Assembly: GCA_027488785.1 (NCBI GenBank)
Contig: JAIYAY010000009.1
Coordinates: 124,001 to 188,000 of the forward strand
DNA from: Sphingomonadales bacterium
GTDB taxonomy: Bacteria; Pseudomonadota; Alphaproteobacteria; Sphingomonadales; Sphingomonadaceae
DNA length: 64,000 nt
Reading direction: 5' to 3'
Position 1 is the stretch's first letter. Each line of letters starts with the position of its first letter. Positions 8,147 through 19,918 of the stretch are shown piece after piece. The translations under genes were made by a program, and so were the position numbers. The notes under the pieces were generated by a model that worked only from the letters and a program-made list of their open reading frames with translations, had not been told where the DNA came from and made no database searches.

Positions 8147-8932
8147 CTATTGCGCTGTCCAACCGCCATCGACCGAGAGATTGGTGCCCGTAATCGCGCT
8201 CGCCTCTTCCCGGCACAAAAACACAGCAAGCGCGGCCAATTGCTCCACTTGCACAAATTTCTTCTGCGGCTGATTGGCCAGCAACACATCGTTGATCACT
8301 TGGTCTCGCGTGAGCCCACGGGCTTTCATCGTATCAGGGATTTGGTTCTCGACCAACGATGTCCAAACATAACCGGGGCAGATATTGTTCACGGTGATGC
8401 CTTGTGTAGCTACTTCGAGTGCGACCGTCTTGGTAAAGCCCGCAAGGCCATGCTTTGCGGCATTATAGGCCGATTTGAAGGGCGATGCGACGAGGCTGTG
8501 CATCGACCCGGTGTTGATAATGCGGCCCCATCCTTTGGCCTTCATCGCAGGCAAGGCGGCCTTGGTCGTGTGGAATGCAGAGGACAGGATTATCGACAGG
8601 ATCGCGTCCCATTTGTCCTCCGGAAATTCGTCAACCGGCGCAACATGCTGAATTCCGGCGTTATTGATCAAAATATCCGGTGATCCCAATATGTTGGTGC
8701 ATTCAGAGACCATTGCCCGGATGCTGTCGGGTACGGTCATGTCAGCCGCGGAATAATGCGCCTTTCCGCCGCTCAATTTGCTGAGTTCGGCAACATAGCT
8801 TTGTATCAGATCCGCATCGCCAAAACCGTTTATCATCACATTTGCACCCTGTGCGGCTAACGCCCGGGCATAGCCCAAGCCGATGCCGGAAGTTGAACCA
8901 GTTATCAGTGCCGTTTTGCCTTCGAGAAACAT
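8147..8932 (-). CDS. bdhA: D-3-hydroxybutyrate dehydrogenase
   Basis: A 261-residue short-chain dehydrogenase that oxidises D-3-hydroxybutyrate to acetoacetate with NAD, the entry step for using polyhydroxybutyrate monomers. The nucleotide site is TGSTSGIGLG at residues 11-20; NNAG lies near residue 89; the catalytic Ser is in NTGSMHSLVA and the Tyr and Lys in AYNAAKHG. The HSLVASPFKSAY and GYVWTSLVENQIPDTMKARG stretches are typical of the 3-hydroxybutyrate dehydrogenase subfamily, as is the C-terminal SVDGGWTAQ. Length is normal for the family. It is convergent with aceA; its product feeds acetyl-CoA into the glyoxylate shunt, so the neighbourhood is coherent. It could be mis-assigned to another SDR only if these subfamily motifs mislead. 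Confidence 0.93.
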   Translation of the reverse strand: MFLEGKTALITGSTSGIGLGYARALAAQGANVMINGFGDADLIQSYVAELSKLSGGKAHYSAADMTVPDSIRAMVSECTNILGSPDILINNAGIQHVAPVDEFPEDKWDAILSIILSSAFHTTKAALPAMKAKGWGRIINTGSMHSLVASPFKSAYNAAKHGLAGFTKTVALEVATQGITVNNICPGYVWTSLVENQIPDTMKARGLTRDQVINDVLLANQPQKKFVQVEQLAALAVFLCREEASAITGTNLSVDGGWTAQ

Positions 8933-9096
8933 ATGAGCGTGCCTTTACATTTAGGATGAGGTTATCTTGCGCAATGCTCGGCTAAACGCAATGTTCCATC
9001 TCGATTATGCGCGACGAAACGAGCAAGGACCGGACGCCGTGCAAATGCAAAATCCAAATAGATGCAATTATGTGCAAGGTCTGTCATAAGCCCAAA

Positions 9097-10245
9097 ATGC
9101 GCTTACAAGATTGTCACAATGTCGCAGATTTTCGCCGTCTAGCAAAGTCGCGCCTGCCTTCACCTATATTCAATTACATCGATGGCGCTGCCGACGATGA
9201 ACGCACCAAGATACGCAACACGTCGGCATTTGACGATTGCGACCTGGTGCCCAATGTCTTGGCGGGTGTGTCAGAAATTGACATGGGCGTGACTGTGATG
9301 GGGCAGCGAATTGATATGCCGCTGATGCTGTCTCCCACCGCGTTGCAGCGCCTATTCCATTGGCATGGCGAGCGGGCCGTTGCTTCGGTCGCGCAGCAGC
9401 ATAACACCTGGTTTGGCATCTCCTCGCTCGCCACCGTCAGCATTGAGGAGGTCGGCGCGGCCATCAAAACGCCAAAAATGTTCCAACTCTACATCCACAA
9501 GGATAAGGGGCTAAACATATCGATGATTGAACGCTGCAAAGCAGCAAAGTTTGACGCCATCGCGCTAACGGTCGACACGATCGTTTCGGGAAATCGTGAG
9601 CGATGCCTGCGCAGCGGATTTACGTCACCCCCGCGTTTCACGCCCGCATCGGTCATGAGCTACGCCATCCACCCAGCATGGGCGCTGAATTATCTGTTCC
9701 GCGAAAAATTCGCCCTGCCCAATTTACAGACACATGTCGATGCGGGCACCAATGTTGCGGTATCGGTAGCGGAATATTTCAATACCATGCTCGATACATC
9801 TATGGATTGGAAAATGGCCGAAAAGGTCCGTTCGGACTGGGGCGGTGAATTTTGCCTAAAGGGCATCATGTCCGTCGACGATGCGAAACGCGCCGTCGAC
9901 ATTGGCGCGACTGCGATCATGGTATCCAACCATGGCGGACGTCAATTGGACGGGTCGCGTTCCCCTTTCGATCAAATAGCCGAAATTGCCGATGCCGTGG
10001 GCGGCAAAATTGATATCATTTGTGACGGCGGCGTGCAGCGCGGAAGCCATGTATTGAAGGCGCTTGCCGCAGGGGCCACCGCGTGCTCCGGCGGGCGTCT
10101 CTATCTATATGCCTTGGCAGCAGCTGGCCAACCCGGCGTCGAACGCATCGTCGGCAAATTGCGCGAAGAAATTGCACGGGATATGCGCTTGATGGGCGTC
10201 ACATCACCATCGCAACTTGACCGCTCCATGCTGCGCTGGCGCTAA
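9097..10245 (+). CDS. lldD: FMN-dependent alpha-hydroxy-acid dehydrogenase (L-lactate dehydrogenase type)
   Basis: A 382-residue protein of the alpha-hydroxy-acid oxidase family, oxidising L-lactate or a similar acid with FMN and passing electrons to quinone or cytochrome. The catalytic base lies in SNHGGRQLDG (His279), followed by the phosphate-binding DGGVQRGSHVLKALAAGA. The N-terminus IFNYIDGAADDERT and the block LTVDTIVSGNRERCLRSGF are typical of LldD. The start is uncertain: ATG at 9097 gives normal LldD length but lacks a clear ribosome-binding site; ATGs at 9070 and 9007 would add a cysteine-rich extension (CKVCHKPK). Its stop overlaps that of the convergent LysE gene. Substrate could be another 2-hydroxy acid. 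Confidence 0.87.
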   Translation: MRLQDCHNVADFRRLAKSRLPSPIFNYIDGAADDERTKIRNTSAFDDCDLVPNVLAGVSEIDMGVTVMGQRIDMPLMLSPTALQRLFHWHGERAVASVAQQHNTWFGISSLATVSIEEVGAAIKTPKMFQLYIHKDKGLNISMIERCKAAKFDAIALTVDTIVSGNRERCLRSGFTSPPRFTPASVMSYAIHPAWALNYLFREKFALPNLQTHVDAGTNVAVSVAEYFNTMLDTSMDWKMAEKVRSDWGGEFCLKGIMSVDDAKRAVDIGATAIMVSNHGGRQLDGSRSPFDQIAEIADAVGGKIDIICDGGVQRGSHVLKALAAGATACSGGRLYLYALAAAGQPGVERIVGKLREEIARDMRLMGVTSPSQLDRSMLRWR

Positions 10246-10853
10246 GCTGAGCTCTTCAGGAACCAGATAGCGATAAGTGCCAGTAAGACCGCAAAGACAC
10301 GACGGACGATGCGCGCCCTGTTCCCGGTGGATATCCATCCATGTGCCTGTGCCGCTAGCGCGACGATAACAAGATGCACAAAAGTGGCGATCACAACATA
10401 GCTTGCGGACAACAAAGCCGTTTGCGGCCCAACTGGCGCGCTTTGCGATATATAGGCTGGCAGGACGGTTATAAAGAAAACAGTTGCCTTCGGGTTCAGC
10501 AAATTCAGCAACAGCCCATGGCGAAACCATGCGCCGAGCGCTTTTTTGCTTATAATATTCGAAATGGCTTCATCTTCGCCCGCCCATGTCTTCCACGCCA
10601 GCCAGAGTAAATAGGCGACCCCAGCATAGCGCAACAGGCTGAATAGCGTTGGAGAACGCGTCGCCAACTCCGCAAGACCAATAGCCGATGCAGTGGCCAA
10701 TATCGTAAGGCCCAGCGCAATCCCAGCTACCGCGGCAAATCCAGACCTTTTGCCTTCGCGCGCACTGGTCAACGCCAACCACGCCATATTGGGACCGGGG
10801 GTTAGCTCGATCAATATTGTCATAACAAGGAAAGGCATGAAAACTTCTGTCAT
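10242..10853 (-). CDS. LysE-family amino acid exporter
   Basis: About 203 residues with six hydrophobic segments, the fold of LysE/RhtB translocators that export amino acids or related metabolites by proton antiport. The N-terminal ELTPGPNMAWLALTSAREGK is the family signature, and WLAWKTWAGEDE plus LNLLNPKATVFFITVLPAYI are the other conserved blocks. Starts at 10886, 10853 and 10838 are all possible; I took 10853 because it leaves a compact N-terminus before helix 1, but no ribosome-binding site decides it. The last bases overlap the end of lldD on the other strand (TAA against TAG). The exported substrate is unknown. Confidence 0.9.
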   Translation of the reverse strand: MTEVFMPFLVMTILIELTPGPNMAWLALTSAREGKRSGFAAVAGIALGLTILATASAIGLAELATRSPTLFSLLRYAGVAYLLWLAWKTWAGEDEAISNIISKKALGAWFRHGLLLNLLNPKATVFFITVLPAYISQSAPVGPQTALLSASYVVIATFVHLVIVALAAQAHGWISTGNRARIVRRVFAVLLALIAIWFLKSSA

Positions 10854-10933
10854 CGCACCAACACATATCGCACGGAACAAAGACATAGTCGATTGCGCTT
10901 GGCTTTGGCGCGATAAGCCACCATCTACGCATC

Positions 10934-11941
10934 ATGACTTCTTTCTCGTTCCTTGATCTGGTGCCGGTTGTGGAAGGCGGATCGGTCGCAAGCGCACTCG
11001 CCAATGCGGCTGATCTTGCGGCGCATGCCGAAGACCTTGGCTTCACAAGGTATTGGGTTGCCGAACATCACGGCATGCGCGGCATTGCGAGCGCAGCCAC
11101 CAGCGTCGTCATTGGGCATATTGCAGCAGCGACCAAAACTATCCGCGTTGGTTCAGGTGGCATCATGCTGCCTAACCATGCGCCCTTAGTTATTGCCGAA
11201 CAGTTTGGCACGCTGGACGCGCTCTTTCCGGGACGGATTGATCTAGGACTTGGCCGGGCACCGGGTAGCGACCAACGCGTGGCCACCGCGATCCGGCGGA
11301 CACTCGACAGCGACCCCAATGCATTTCCGCGCGACGTAATGGAATTGCAAAGCTATTTCGCCGATGATGGCCAAACCGGCATCGTCGCAACGCCTGGTGC
11401 AGGCGCCCATGTCCAACTCTATATCTTGGGCAGCAGTCTCTATGGCGCGCAGGTGGCAGCCGCATTGGGCCTGCCCTTCGCCTTTGCCAGCCATTTTGCG
11501 CCACAAATGCTGCATGAGGCGTTACATATCTACCGCAGCCATTTCCGCCCGAGCGCCATACTTGATGCGCCACACGCCATGGCCGCGTTCAACATCATCG
11601 CTGCCGAAACCGATGCAGAGGCAGAGTATTTGGCAAGTTCATTGATGCAAAGCTTCGTTGCGCTGCGCACCGGTAACCCGCGCCAATTGCCGCCACCGGT
11701 AGAGGGCTATGTCGCGCCCCTACCCCCGCATTTTGCATCTGCCTTGCATGACGTGCTGTCCGCCAGCGCCATCGGCGCGGCAGACACGGTCAAGTCAGCG
11801 GTACAGGCGTTTCAGGCACGGACACAGGCTGACGAAATCATCGTCGCCTGTTCGGTATTCGACCATGAAAAGCGCAAACGGAGTTTAGACATTGCCGCCT
11901 CCGTTTTCGCAGACATCAATACACGCGTGGTTTCGGCTTAA
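10934..11941 (+). CDS. Luciferase-like (LLM class) flavin-dependent oxidoreductase
   Basis: A 335-residue member of the bacterial luciferase-like monooxygenase family, group with a single subunit. The N-terminus [13 protein letters not shown] is the typical first strand, [10 protein letters not shown] carries the conserved EHH near the flavin, and the [20 protein letters not shown] and [15 protein letters not shown] blocks are strong family signatures. It is annotated in many genomes as an alkane-type or uncharacterised LLM oxidoreductase; the substrate is not known. The 3' end runs 26 bases into the convergent sdhA gene. It stands at the place where sdhB would be expected if the sdh operon were complete. 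Confidence 0.92.
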   Translation: MTSFSFLDLVPVVEGGSVASALANAADLAAHAEDLGFTRYWVAEHHGMRGIASAATSVVIGHIAAATKTIRVGSGGIMLPNHAPLVIAEQFGTLDALFPGRIDLGLGRAPGSDQRVATAIRRTLDSDPNAFPRDVMELQSYFADDGQTGIVATPGAGAHVQLYILGSSLYGAQVAAALGLPFAFASHFAPQMLHEALHIYRSHFRPSAILDAPHAMAAFNIIAAETDAEAEYLASSLMQSFVALRTGNPRQLPPPVEGYVAPLPPHFASALHDVLSASAIGAADTVKSAVQAFQARTQADEIIVACSVFDHEKRKRSLDIAASVFADINTRVVSA

Positions 11942-13718
11942 TATACTCTGCCTCATCGGTCAGCGTATAATCATGGACCGGGCGATAGTCGATTTTGACC
12001 TTTCCGCCGGAACCGCCCCAACCGTCAAACCATGACGCGGTGTGCTTCATCCAGTTGGCGTCATCGCGCTCAGGGAAATCTTCGTGCGCATGGGCGCCGC
12101 GGCTTTCCTTGCGGTTGTTTGCGCTTTCGATTGTGCAAACCGCCTGCCCCATCAGGTTATCGAGCTCAAGCGTTTCGATAAGGTCGGTATTCCAGATCAA
12201 GCTGCGGTCGGTCACATGGACGTCGGCGAGGCGCTTGTTAACCTTCTGCATTTCAACAACGCCTTCTTCCAACAACGCGGTATCGCGGAATACAGCAGCA
12301 TGCTTTTGCATCGTCCGCTGCATTTGCAAACGAATCTCCGCAGTCGGCGAACCGCCCTTCGCATTGCGGAACTTGTCGACGCGGGCCAGTGCAAGATCCG
12401 CAGCGTCCGCTGGCAATGCCTTGTGCGGCGCGCCTGGGGTCAGTGTCGACTTCAAATGCAAGCCCGTTGCACGGCCGAACACGACAAGGTCAATCAACGA
12501 GTTAGAACCCAAACGGTTGGCGCCATGCACCGAAACGCAGGCCGCTTCACCAACGGCATACAGGCCCTGAACGATGACTTCGGGATCATCGCCAACCTTG
12601 TTAACAACTTGCCCATGATAATTACACGGTATACCGCCCATATTATAGTGCACCGTTGGCGTCACAGGTAAAGGTTGCCGCGTCAGGTCTACGCCCGCAA
12701 AAATCTTGCCGCTTTCGGTGATGCCAGGCAAACGCTGCGCCAATACCGCTGGGTCAATATGGTCGAGGTGCAGGTAAATATGATCCTTATGCTCGCCAAC
12801 ACCGCGCCCTTCACGCATTTCAAGCGCCATAGAACGGCTGACAACGTCGCGTGACGCCAAGTCCTTCGCCGATGGAGCATAGCGCTCCATAAAGCGTTCG
12901 CCTTCGCTGTTGGTCAGATAACCGCCCTCGCCGCGTGCGCCTTCGGTGATGAGAACGCCAGCACCATAAATACCCGTTGGGTGGAACTGGACAAATTCCA
13001 TATCTTGCAATGGCAAGCCAGCGCGCAAGACCATACCGCCGCCATCACCGGTACAGGTATGCGCCGAAGTTGCGGAGAAGTAAGCGCGGCCATAGCCACC
13101 GGTTGCCAGTACAACAGCGTGACTCTTAAACCGGTGAATGCTGCCATCTTCCATGCACATGGCGATAACGCCACGGCATTCGCCATTTTCCATGATCAGG
13201 TCGAGCGCGAAATATTCAATGAAGAAGTCCGCGTCATATTTTAGGCTCTGTTGATACAAAGCATGCAGCATAGCGTGACCGGTACGGTCGGCAGCAGCAG
13301 CGGTACGTTGAACGGGAGGGCCTTCGCCCATATTCTGCATATGCCCGCCAAAGGGCCGTTGGTAGATGGTACCATCGGCGTTGCGCGAGAATGGCACGCC
13401 CGCATGCTCAAGCTCATAGACCGCAGCAGGTGCCTCACGGACCATATATTCGATGGCATCTTGGTCGCCGAGCCAATCCGAGCCCTTGACCGTGTCATAC
13501 ATGTGCCAGGTCCAATGATCAGGCGAGTTATTACCCAGCGATGCAGCAATCCCGCCCTGCGCGGCAACGGTGTGCGAACGCGTGGGGAAGACTTTGGTAA
13601 TGCAGGCTGTTTTTAGACCGGCTTCCGCGCTTCCCATAGTAGCGCGCAGACCCGACCCGCCAGCGCCGACAACGACGGTGTCATATGTGTGGTCAATAAT
13701 CTTGTAAGCGTCTGACAT
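11916..13718 (-). CDS. sdhA: Succinate dehydrogenase flavoprotein subunit
   Basis: The 600-residue catalytic subunit of complex II, oxidising succinate to fumarate on the cytoplasmic face of the inner membrane. The dinucleotide fold [12 protein letters not shown] is at residues 15-26 and the covalent FAD histidine is His49 in [10 protein letters not shown]. Active-site blocks [20 protein letters not shown] and [10 protein letters not shown] are present, and the C-terminus ends KPKPRVY as usual for SdhA. The ATG shares one base with the stop of sdhD (TGATG), so translation is coupled. The final 26 bases overlap the convergent LLM gene. No iron-sulfur subunit gene follows, which is unusual for the operon. 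Confidence 0.97.
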   Translation of the reverse strand: MSDAYKIIDHTYDTVVVGAGGSGLRATMGSAEAGLKTACITKVFPTRSHTVAAQGGIAASLGNNSPDHWTWHMYDTVKGSDWLGDQDAIEYMVREAPAAVYELEHAGVPFSRNADGTIYQRPFGGHMQNMGEGPPVQRTAAAADRTGHAMLHALYQQSLKYDADFFIEYFALDLIMENGECRGVIAMCMEDGSIHRFKSHAVVLATGGYGRAYFSATSAHTCTGDGGGMVLRAGLPLQDMEFVQFHPTGIYGAGVLITEGARGEGGYLTNSEGERFMERYAPSAKDLASRDVVSRSMALEMREGRGVGEHKDHIYLHLDHIDPAVLAQRLPGITESGKIFAGVDLTRQPLPVTPTVHYNMGGIPCNYHGQVVNKVGDDPEVIVQGLYAVGEAACVSVHGANRLGSNSLIDLVVFGRATGLHLKSTLTPGAPHKALPADAADLALARVDKFRNAKGGSPTAEIRLQMQRTMQKHAAVFRDTALLEEGVVEMQKVNKRLADVHVTDRSLIWNTDLIETLELDNLMGQAVCTIESANNRKESRGAHAHEDFPERDDANWMKHTASWFDGWGGSGGKVKIDYRPVHDYTLTDEAEYIKPKPRVY

Positions 13719-14107
13719 CAGGCGGGAGCTCCGGTAAATGCGAGTTTTGCGACAATGAAAATGCCGAATACGGCGCTGGCAATGACGTAAAAATTAAGAA
13801 GTGTCATGGCCCCGAACTTCAAGCCATCATCATGCACATAATCTTCAATCAGCACCTGCAGACCTAAGCGGGCATGCGCAAAGATATTGGCGATCATCAA
13901 GATCATTGGAACGGCAACCAATGGTTGCGCTAGCCATTGCGCCAAGGCAGCTTGATCAAAACTTGGGATCATCAATAACGATGCTACAAACCAGGTGGTC
14001 AGCAATATATTGCCAATCGCGGTCAAACGCTGCTTCAGCCAATGTTCACCGCCATGTTTGGCCGAGCCTAGGCCGCGAACGCGACCGATATTTGTTCTAC
14101 TGTCCAT
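13718..14107 (-). CDS. sdhD: Succinate dehydrogenase membrane anchor subunit
   Basis: A 129-residue hydrophobic protein with three predicted membrane helices, the second cytochrome b/anchor subunit of complex II. I start it at ATG 14107, which shares a base with the sdhC stop (TGATG); a longer frame upstream only reads sdhC in another phase. The N-terminus [19 protein letters not shown] is typical of alphaproteobacterial SdhD, where GLGSAKHG is strongly conserved. [18 protein letters not shown] contains the histidine region expected near heme b and the quinone site. It is coupled to sdhA downstream. Confidence 0.95.
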   Translation of the reverse strand: MDSRTNIGRVRGLGSAKHGGEHWLKQRLTAIGNILLTTWFVASLLMIPSFDQAALAQWLAQPLVAVPMILMIANIFAHARLGLQVLIEDYVHDDGLKFGAMTLLNFYVIASAVFGIFIVAKLAFTGAPA

Positions 14108-14550
14108 CACAAAACTCCCTGAAAGCGCGATGCCACAATCAGGGCTACCAATGCAGTTGCAAAAATGGCTGCGACAAATGCAACCGATGCCCACAAGCGG
14201 TTGGTCTTCAATTCATAGCCAGCGCCAATATCGAGCACGAGGTGGCGAAGACCTGAGGCCAGATGCTGAAAGAAGCTGAAAGTCACGGCCAAGGCCACAA
14301 GGCGGAAGAACCAGTTGCTGGCGATTTGCAAGGCTGTGCCATCGGCACCTGCAGAAACGACATATTTTTGGAACGTGGCATAGCTTTCCACGCCACCGCC
14401 AATAGCCGACAGCCACCACAATAAAGTCATCATTCCAGCAGTCGCGAGAACAAAGCCTGTCGCGCGGTGGAAGATCGAAATGGCCATCTGCGGCGACCAA
14501 CGATACACCTGTAAATGCGGTGACAATGGTCGGTTGGGGTTTTTCGCCAT
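14107..14550 (-). CDS. sdhC: Succinate dehydrogenase cytochrome b556 subunit
   Basis: A 147-residue heme b membrane subunit of complex II. The RPLSPHLQVYRW signature at residues 7-18 and the SIFHRATGFVL segment are characteristic; HLASGLRHLVLDIG holds the likely axial heme histidine. Three membrane helices are visible. The ATG at 14550 is chosen because AAGGA lies 10 bases ahead; an in-frame TTG at 14568 precedes that ribosome-binding site. It is the first gene of the sdhC-sdhD-sdhA operon, whose genes each overlap by one base. Confidence 0.95.
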   Translation of the reverse strand: MAKNPNRPLSPHLQVYRWSPQMAISIFHRATGFVLATAGMMTLLWWLSAIGGGVESYATFQKYVVSAGADGTALQIASNWFFRLVALAVTFSFFQHLASGLRHLVLDIGAGYELKTNRLWASVAFVAAIFATALVALIVASRFQGVL

Positions 14551-14598
14551 GTTTTCAGCGTCCTTCAAAATTGCTAGCAGTCGACGTTGCGACGCTCT

Positions 14599-14610
14599 TT
14601 AATCGATTAA
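14599..14610. promoter_or_regulatory. 12-base perfect palindrome upstream of sdhC
   Basis: TTAATCGATTAA reads the same on both strands and lies 49 bases before the sdhC start, in the space shared with the divergent SDR gene. It could be an operator for the sdh operon. A palindrome of this size in an AT-rich patch may also be chance. Confidence 0.3.
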
Positions 14611-14713
14611 TGCTGTCGTGCAAGACCTGCGCAGTGCGAAACGCGCAATCGGTTCACCAATTTAGGGAATAACTTTGGTTGAATTTTTGTCTGCGCTATG
14701 AAAAGCAGCAGCG

Positions 14714-15406
14714 ATGAAAACGCATATTCTTATCACCGGCGCCGCGCGCGGAATTGGCGCAGCAATCGCCGCAAGCTTTGACCCCGCGACAACAAAATTG
14801 GTTGCCCTGTCCAGTCAGGATGGTGACCTGAATGACCCAGCGATTCCCGCGCAGCTTTGGGCAAAGGCACTAGACGACTTGGACGGCCGCATAGACGTCC
14901 TCATCAACAATGCAGGCGTCTTCGAAACAAACCCCGTTGCGCGACCAGATGACGAATGGTTAGCAAGCTGGAACCGTACTATGCAGATCAACCTGACCGC
15001 CAGCGCCGATTTATGTCGCCGCGCCGTTCTGCATTGGCAGGAGAATGGCGCATCGGGCCGCATTGTCAACATCGCCAGTCGCGCGGCACATCGTGGCGAT
15101 AGCCCTGCTCATTGGCATTATGCGGCGTCAAAGGCGGGGATGGTCGCGATGACCAAAACCATCGCGCGCGCTTATGCCAAAGAGGGTATTTATGCTTTTG
15201 CCATCTGTCCCGGCTTTACGATGACAGGCATGGCCGAAGATTATCTGGAAAGCCGCGGCGGTGACAAATTGCTGGCAGACATCCCCTTGGGCAAAGTCGC
15301 CGATCCCGAAGAGGTCGCGATCATGGCAAAGTTCTGCGCTTTGGATGCGCCGCCATCGATGACCGGCGCCATACTCGACGTAAATGGTGCAAGCTATGTC
15401 CGGTAA
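14714..15406 (+). CDS. Short-chain dehydrogenase/reductase of unknown substrate
   Basis: A 230-residue classical SDR. The nucleotide-binding motif TGAARGIGAAIA is at residues 8-19, NNAG at about residue 65, the catalytic Ser in NIASRAAHRG, and YAASKAG gives Tyr and Lys. ICPGFTMTGMAEDYLESRGG and the C-terminal AILDVNGASYVR are usual SDR ends. Motifs suggest NAD(P)-dependent oxidation or reduction of a carbonyl or alcohol, but the substrate is not readable. It starts divergently from sdhC and its last 11 bases overlap the start of prmA, so the two are probably cotranscribed. Confidence 0.9.
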   Translation: MKTHILITGAARGIGAAIAASFDPATTKLVALSSQDGDLNDPAIPAQLWAKALDDLDGRIDVLINNAGVFETNPVARPDDEWLASWNRTMQINLTASADLCRRAVLHWQENGASGRIVNIASRAAHRGDSPAHWHYAASKAGMVAMTKTIARAYAKEGIYAFAICPGFTMTGMAEDYLESRGGDKLLADIPLGKVADPEEVAIMAKFCALDAPPSMTGAILDVNGASYVR

Positions 15407-16376
15407 TTGGAAAGTGCAGTTTTCCTGCACCCGTGCCGAAGCAGAGGCCTTACATGAGGATGATGAATGGCTGGCGTCGCTCGACCCTATGCCCTCTATC
15501 GTGGCGGACGAAGTTGAGGCATTTAACGACGATAAATGGCAATTAAATGCCTATTTCGCAGAAAAGCCAAGCAAGGCAGTTATCAAGACCATTCGAGGTC
15601 GCCTAAACAGTGCAGCCAATACAAAACCCGTCGTCGAAAAGCTCCCCGACGCTGACTGGGTCGTGATGAGCCAGCAAGGTTTGAACCCGGTCCATGCGGG
15701 CCGTTTTTATGTCCACACCCGTTCCAATAAGGGAACCGTACCTGAGGGCACGACGCCGTTCCTGATTGAAGCAAGCCGCGCCTTTGGTACAGGCGGTCAT
15801 GAAACAACCAGCGGCTGCCTGATGATGCTCGACACTATGAAACGGGCTGGCAAGCGGTTCGACGTGATCGCCGATATTGGCACAGGCACGGGGCTGCTGG
15901 CATTTGCCGCACATAGCCTTTGGCCAAAGGCCTATTTGACGGCGTCGGACATTGATCCAGTCAGCGTCGACGTCACCAAAGATAATGCTCTGGTCAATAA
16001 CCTGCCCTGTGGCGTCTCTCAGGGGCAACTCGCACTTTGCGTAGCCGAGGGTACCGCACACCCACTTATCACCTCACGGGCGCCCTACGACCTCGTAACG
16101 GCCAATATTTTGGCCGGTCCCTTGATAGAGCTTGCACCTTCCATTGCTCAAATCATGAACGATGGTGGCGCGCTGATATTGGCGGGGCTCCTGAATACGC
16201 AGGCAGATGCTGTGTTACGCGCGTATAAGCGACACGGCTTCCGGCTTGAAAAGCGGGTTGATTGCGGTGACTGGCCATGCCTATGGCTGGTGAAACGCCG
16301 CTTTTATGGTTGGAAACGTCCCGTTCGGGCAAATGGTCGTACGAGCCAACCACCCGGGGATTTCGGAACATGGTAG
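15396..16376 (+). CDS. prmA: Ribosomal protein L11 methyltransferase
   Basis: A 326-residue SAM-dependent methyltransferase that trimethylates ribosomal protein L11. The substrate loop ASRAFGTGGHETTSG, the SAM-binding DIGTGTGLLAFAA, and the VTANILAGPLIELAP motif (post I motif with the Asn of the family) are all present. ATG 15396 is chosen because the family domain begins right after it; an in-frame start at 15384 adds four residues. The last 24 or so residues, after LWLVKRR, extend beyond the usual PrmA end and are basic and proline-containing. It overlaps the SDR gene by 11 bases. It is convergent with phhA, 11 bases away. Confidence 0.93.
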   Translation: MSGNWKVQFSCTRAEAEALHEDDEWLASLDPMPSIVADEVEAFNDDKWQLNAYFAEKPSKAVIKTIRGRLNSAANTKPVVEKLPDADWVVMSQQGLNPVHAGRFYVHTRSNKGTVPEGTTPFLIEASRAFGTGGHETTSGCLMMLDTMKRAGKRFDVIADIGTGTGLLAFAAHSLWPKAYLTASDIDPVSVDVTKDNALVNNLPCGVSQGQLALCVAEGTAHPLITSRAPYDLVTANILAGPLIELAPSIAQIMNDGGALILAGLLNTQADAVLRAYKRHGFRLEKRVDCGDWPCLWLVKRRFYGWKRPVRANGRTSQPPGDFGTW

Positions 16377-16387
16377 CACCCAGTTAA

Positions 16388-17257
16388 TCAGCGACCGACA
16401 CCCATTGCATATTCTTGTGTTCCCTGCGTTAGCAGCACATCATCTGCCAATATTTCACCAGCGCCTATATCGGCCAGCGTTTCCAGCTTTGCATAAATCG
16501 GCGCAAAGTCTGTCTCGACCGTGACGTTGAGCAATTGGTCGATGCTGGAAATCACAAAATAACTCTGCTGAAAATCGTCGATGCGGTAATTTGTGCGCAT
16601 GACCCGAAGCAAATCGAACGCGATCCGGTTCGGGCTTTGATCATCCAAAGCAAAGATGCTTTCGGCATAGCTTGAGACTATCCCCGCGCCATAAATGCGC
16701 AGGCCATCGGCTTGCTGGATCAGGCCGAACTCCACCGTATACCAATATAATCGCGCCAAATGATCCAACGCGCCAAAGCTAAGCGACCGCAAACCGCCTT
16801 TGCCATAAGCCACCATATAATCGGCAAACACGGGGTCGGCTAACATCGGCACATGTCCAAATACATCGTGAAAGACATCTGGTTCTTGCAGATAATCTAA
16901 CTGCTCCGGTGTCCGAATAAAATTGCCAGCAGGAAACCGGCGGTTCGCCAGATGGTCAAAAAACACAGCATCAGGCACAAGGCCCGGTACAGCGACAATT
17001 TGCCAGCCCGTCGCCGCCATCAACCGCGCGTTCAGTTCGCGATAATCCGGAATACCTGGGCGGGAGAGCTTCAGCACGTCAATACCGCGCATGAACGCAT
17101 CGGCAGCGCGTCCCGGCAGCATGGCGGTTTGCCGTTCAAACAGCCGGTCCCAGTTTGCATGTTCATCCGCGTTGAATTTTTCCCAATTTTGGGGCACCGT
17201 CCAATCGGCATGCGCACCAGCTGGTGGCGTTTCATAAACGTGGCTAATTGGATCCAT
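16388..17257 (-). CDS. phhA: Phenylalanine 4-monooxygenase
   Basis: A 289-residue bacterial phenylalanine hydroxylase that makes tyrosine from phenylalanine with tetrahydropterin and non-heme iron. The iron ligands fit well: His130 and His135 in PDVFHDVFGHVP and Glu176 in YWYTVEFG. The pterin-contact region IRTPEQLDYLQEPD lies just before. Length is normal for the bacterial form, which lacks the N-terminal regulatory domain of animal enzymes. Pterin-4a-carbinolamine dehydratase (phhB), often adjacent, is not in the window. No regulator or tyrosine pathway gene flanks it. Confidence 0.96.
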   Translation of the reverse strand: MDPISHVYETPPAGAHADWTVPQNWEKFNADEHANWDRLFERQTAMLPGRAADAFMRGIDVLKLSRPGIPDYRELNARLMAATGWQIVAVPGLVPDAVFFDHLANRRFPAGNFIRTPEQLDYLQEPDVFHDVFGHVPMLADPVFADYMVAYGKGGLRSLSFGALDHLARLYWYTVEFGLIQQADGLRIYGAGIVSSYAESIFALDDQSPNRIAFDLLRVMRTNYRIDDFQQSYFVISSIDQLLNVTVETDFAPIYAKLETLADIGAGEILADDVLLTQGTQEYAMGVGR

Positions 17258-17309
17258 GGCAACTGGTTACACTTGAAACCAGATTACAGCAACTAACTGT
17301 GCGACAGAT

Positions 17310-19914
<2,605 letters not shown>

Positions 19915-19918
<4 letters not shown>

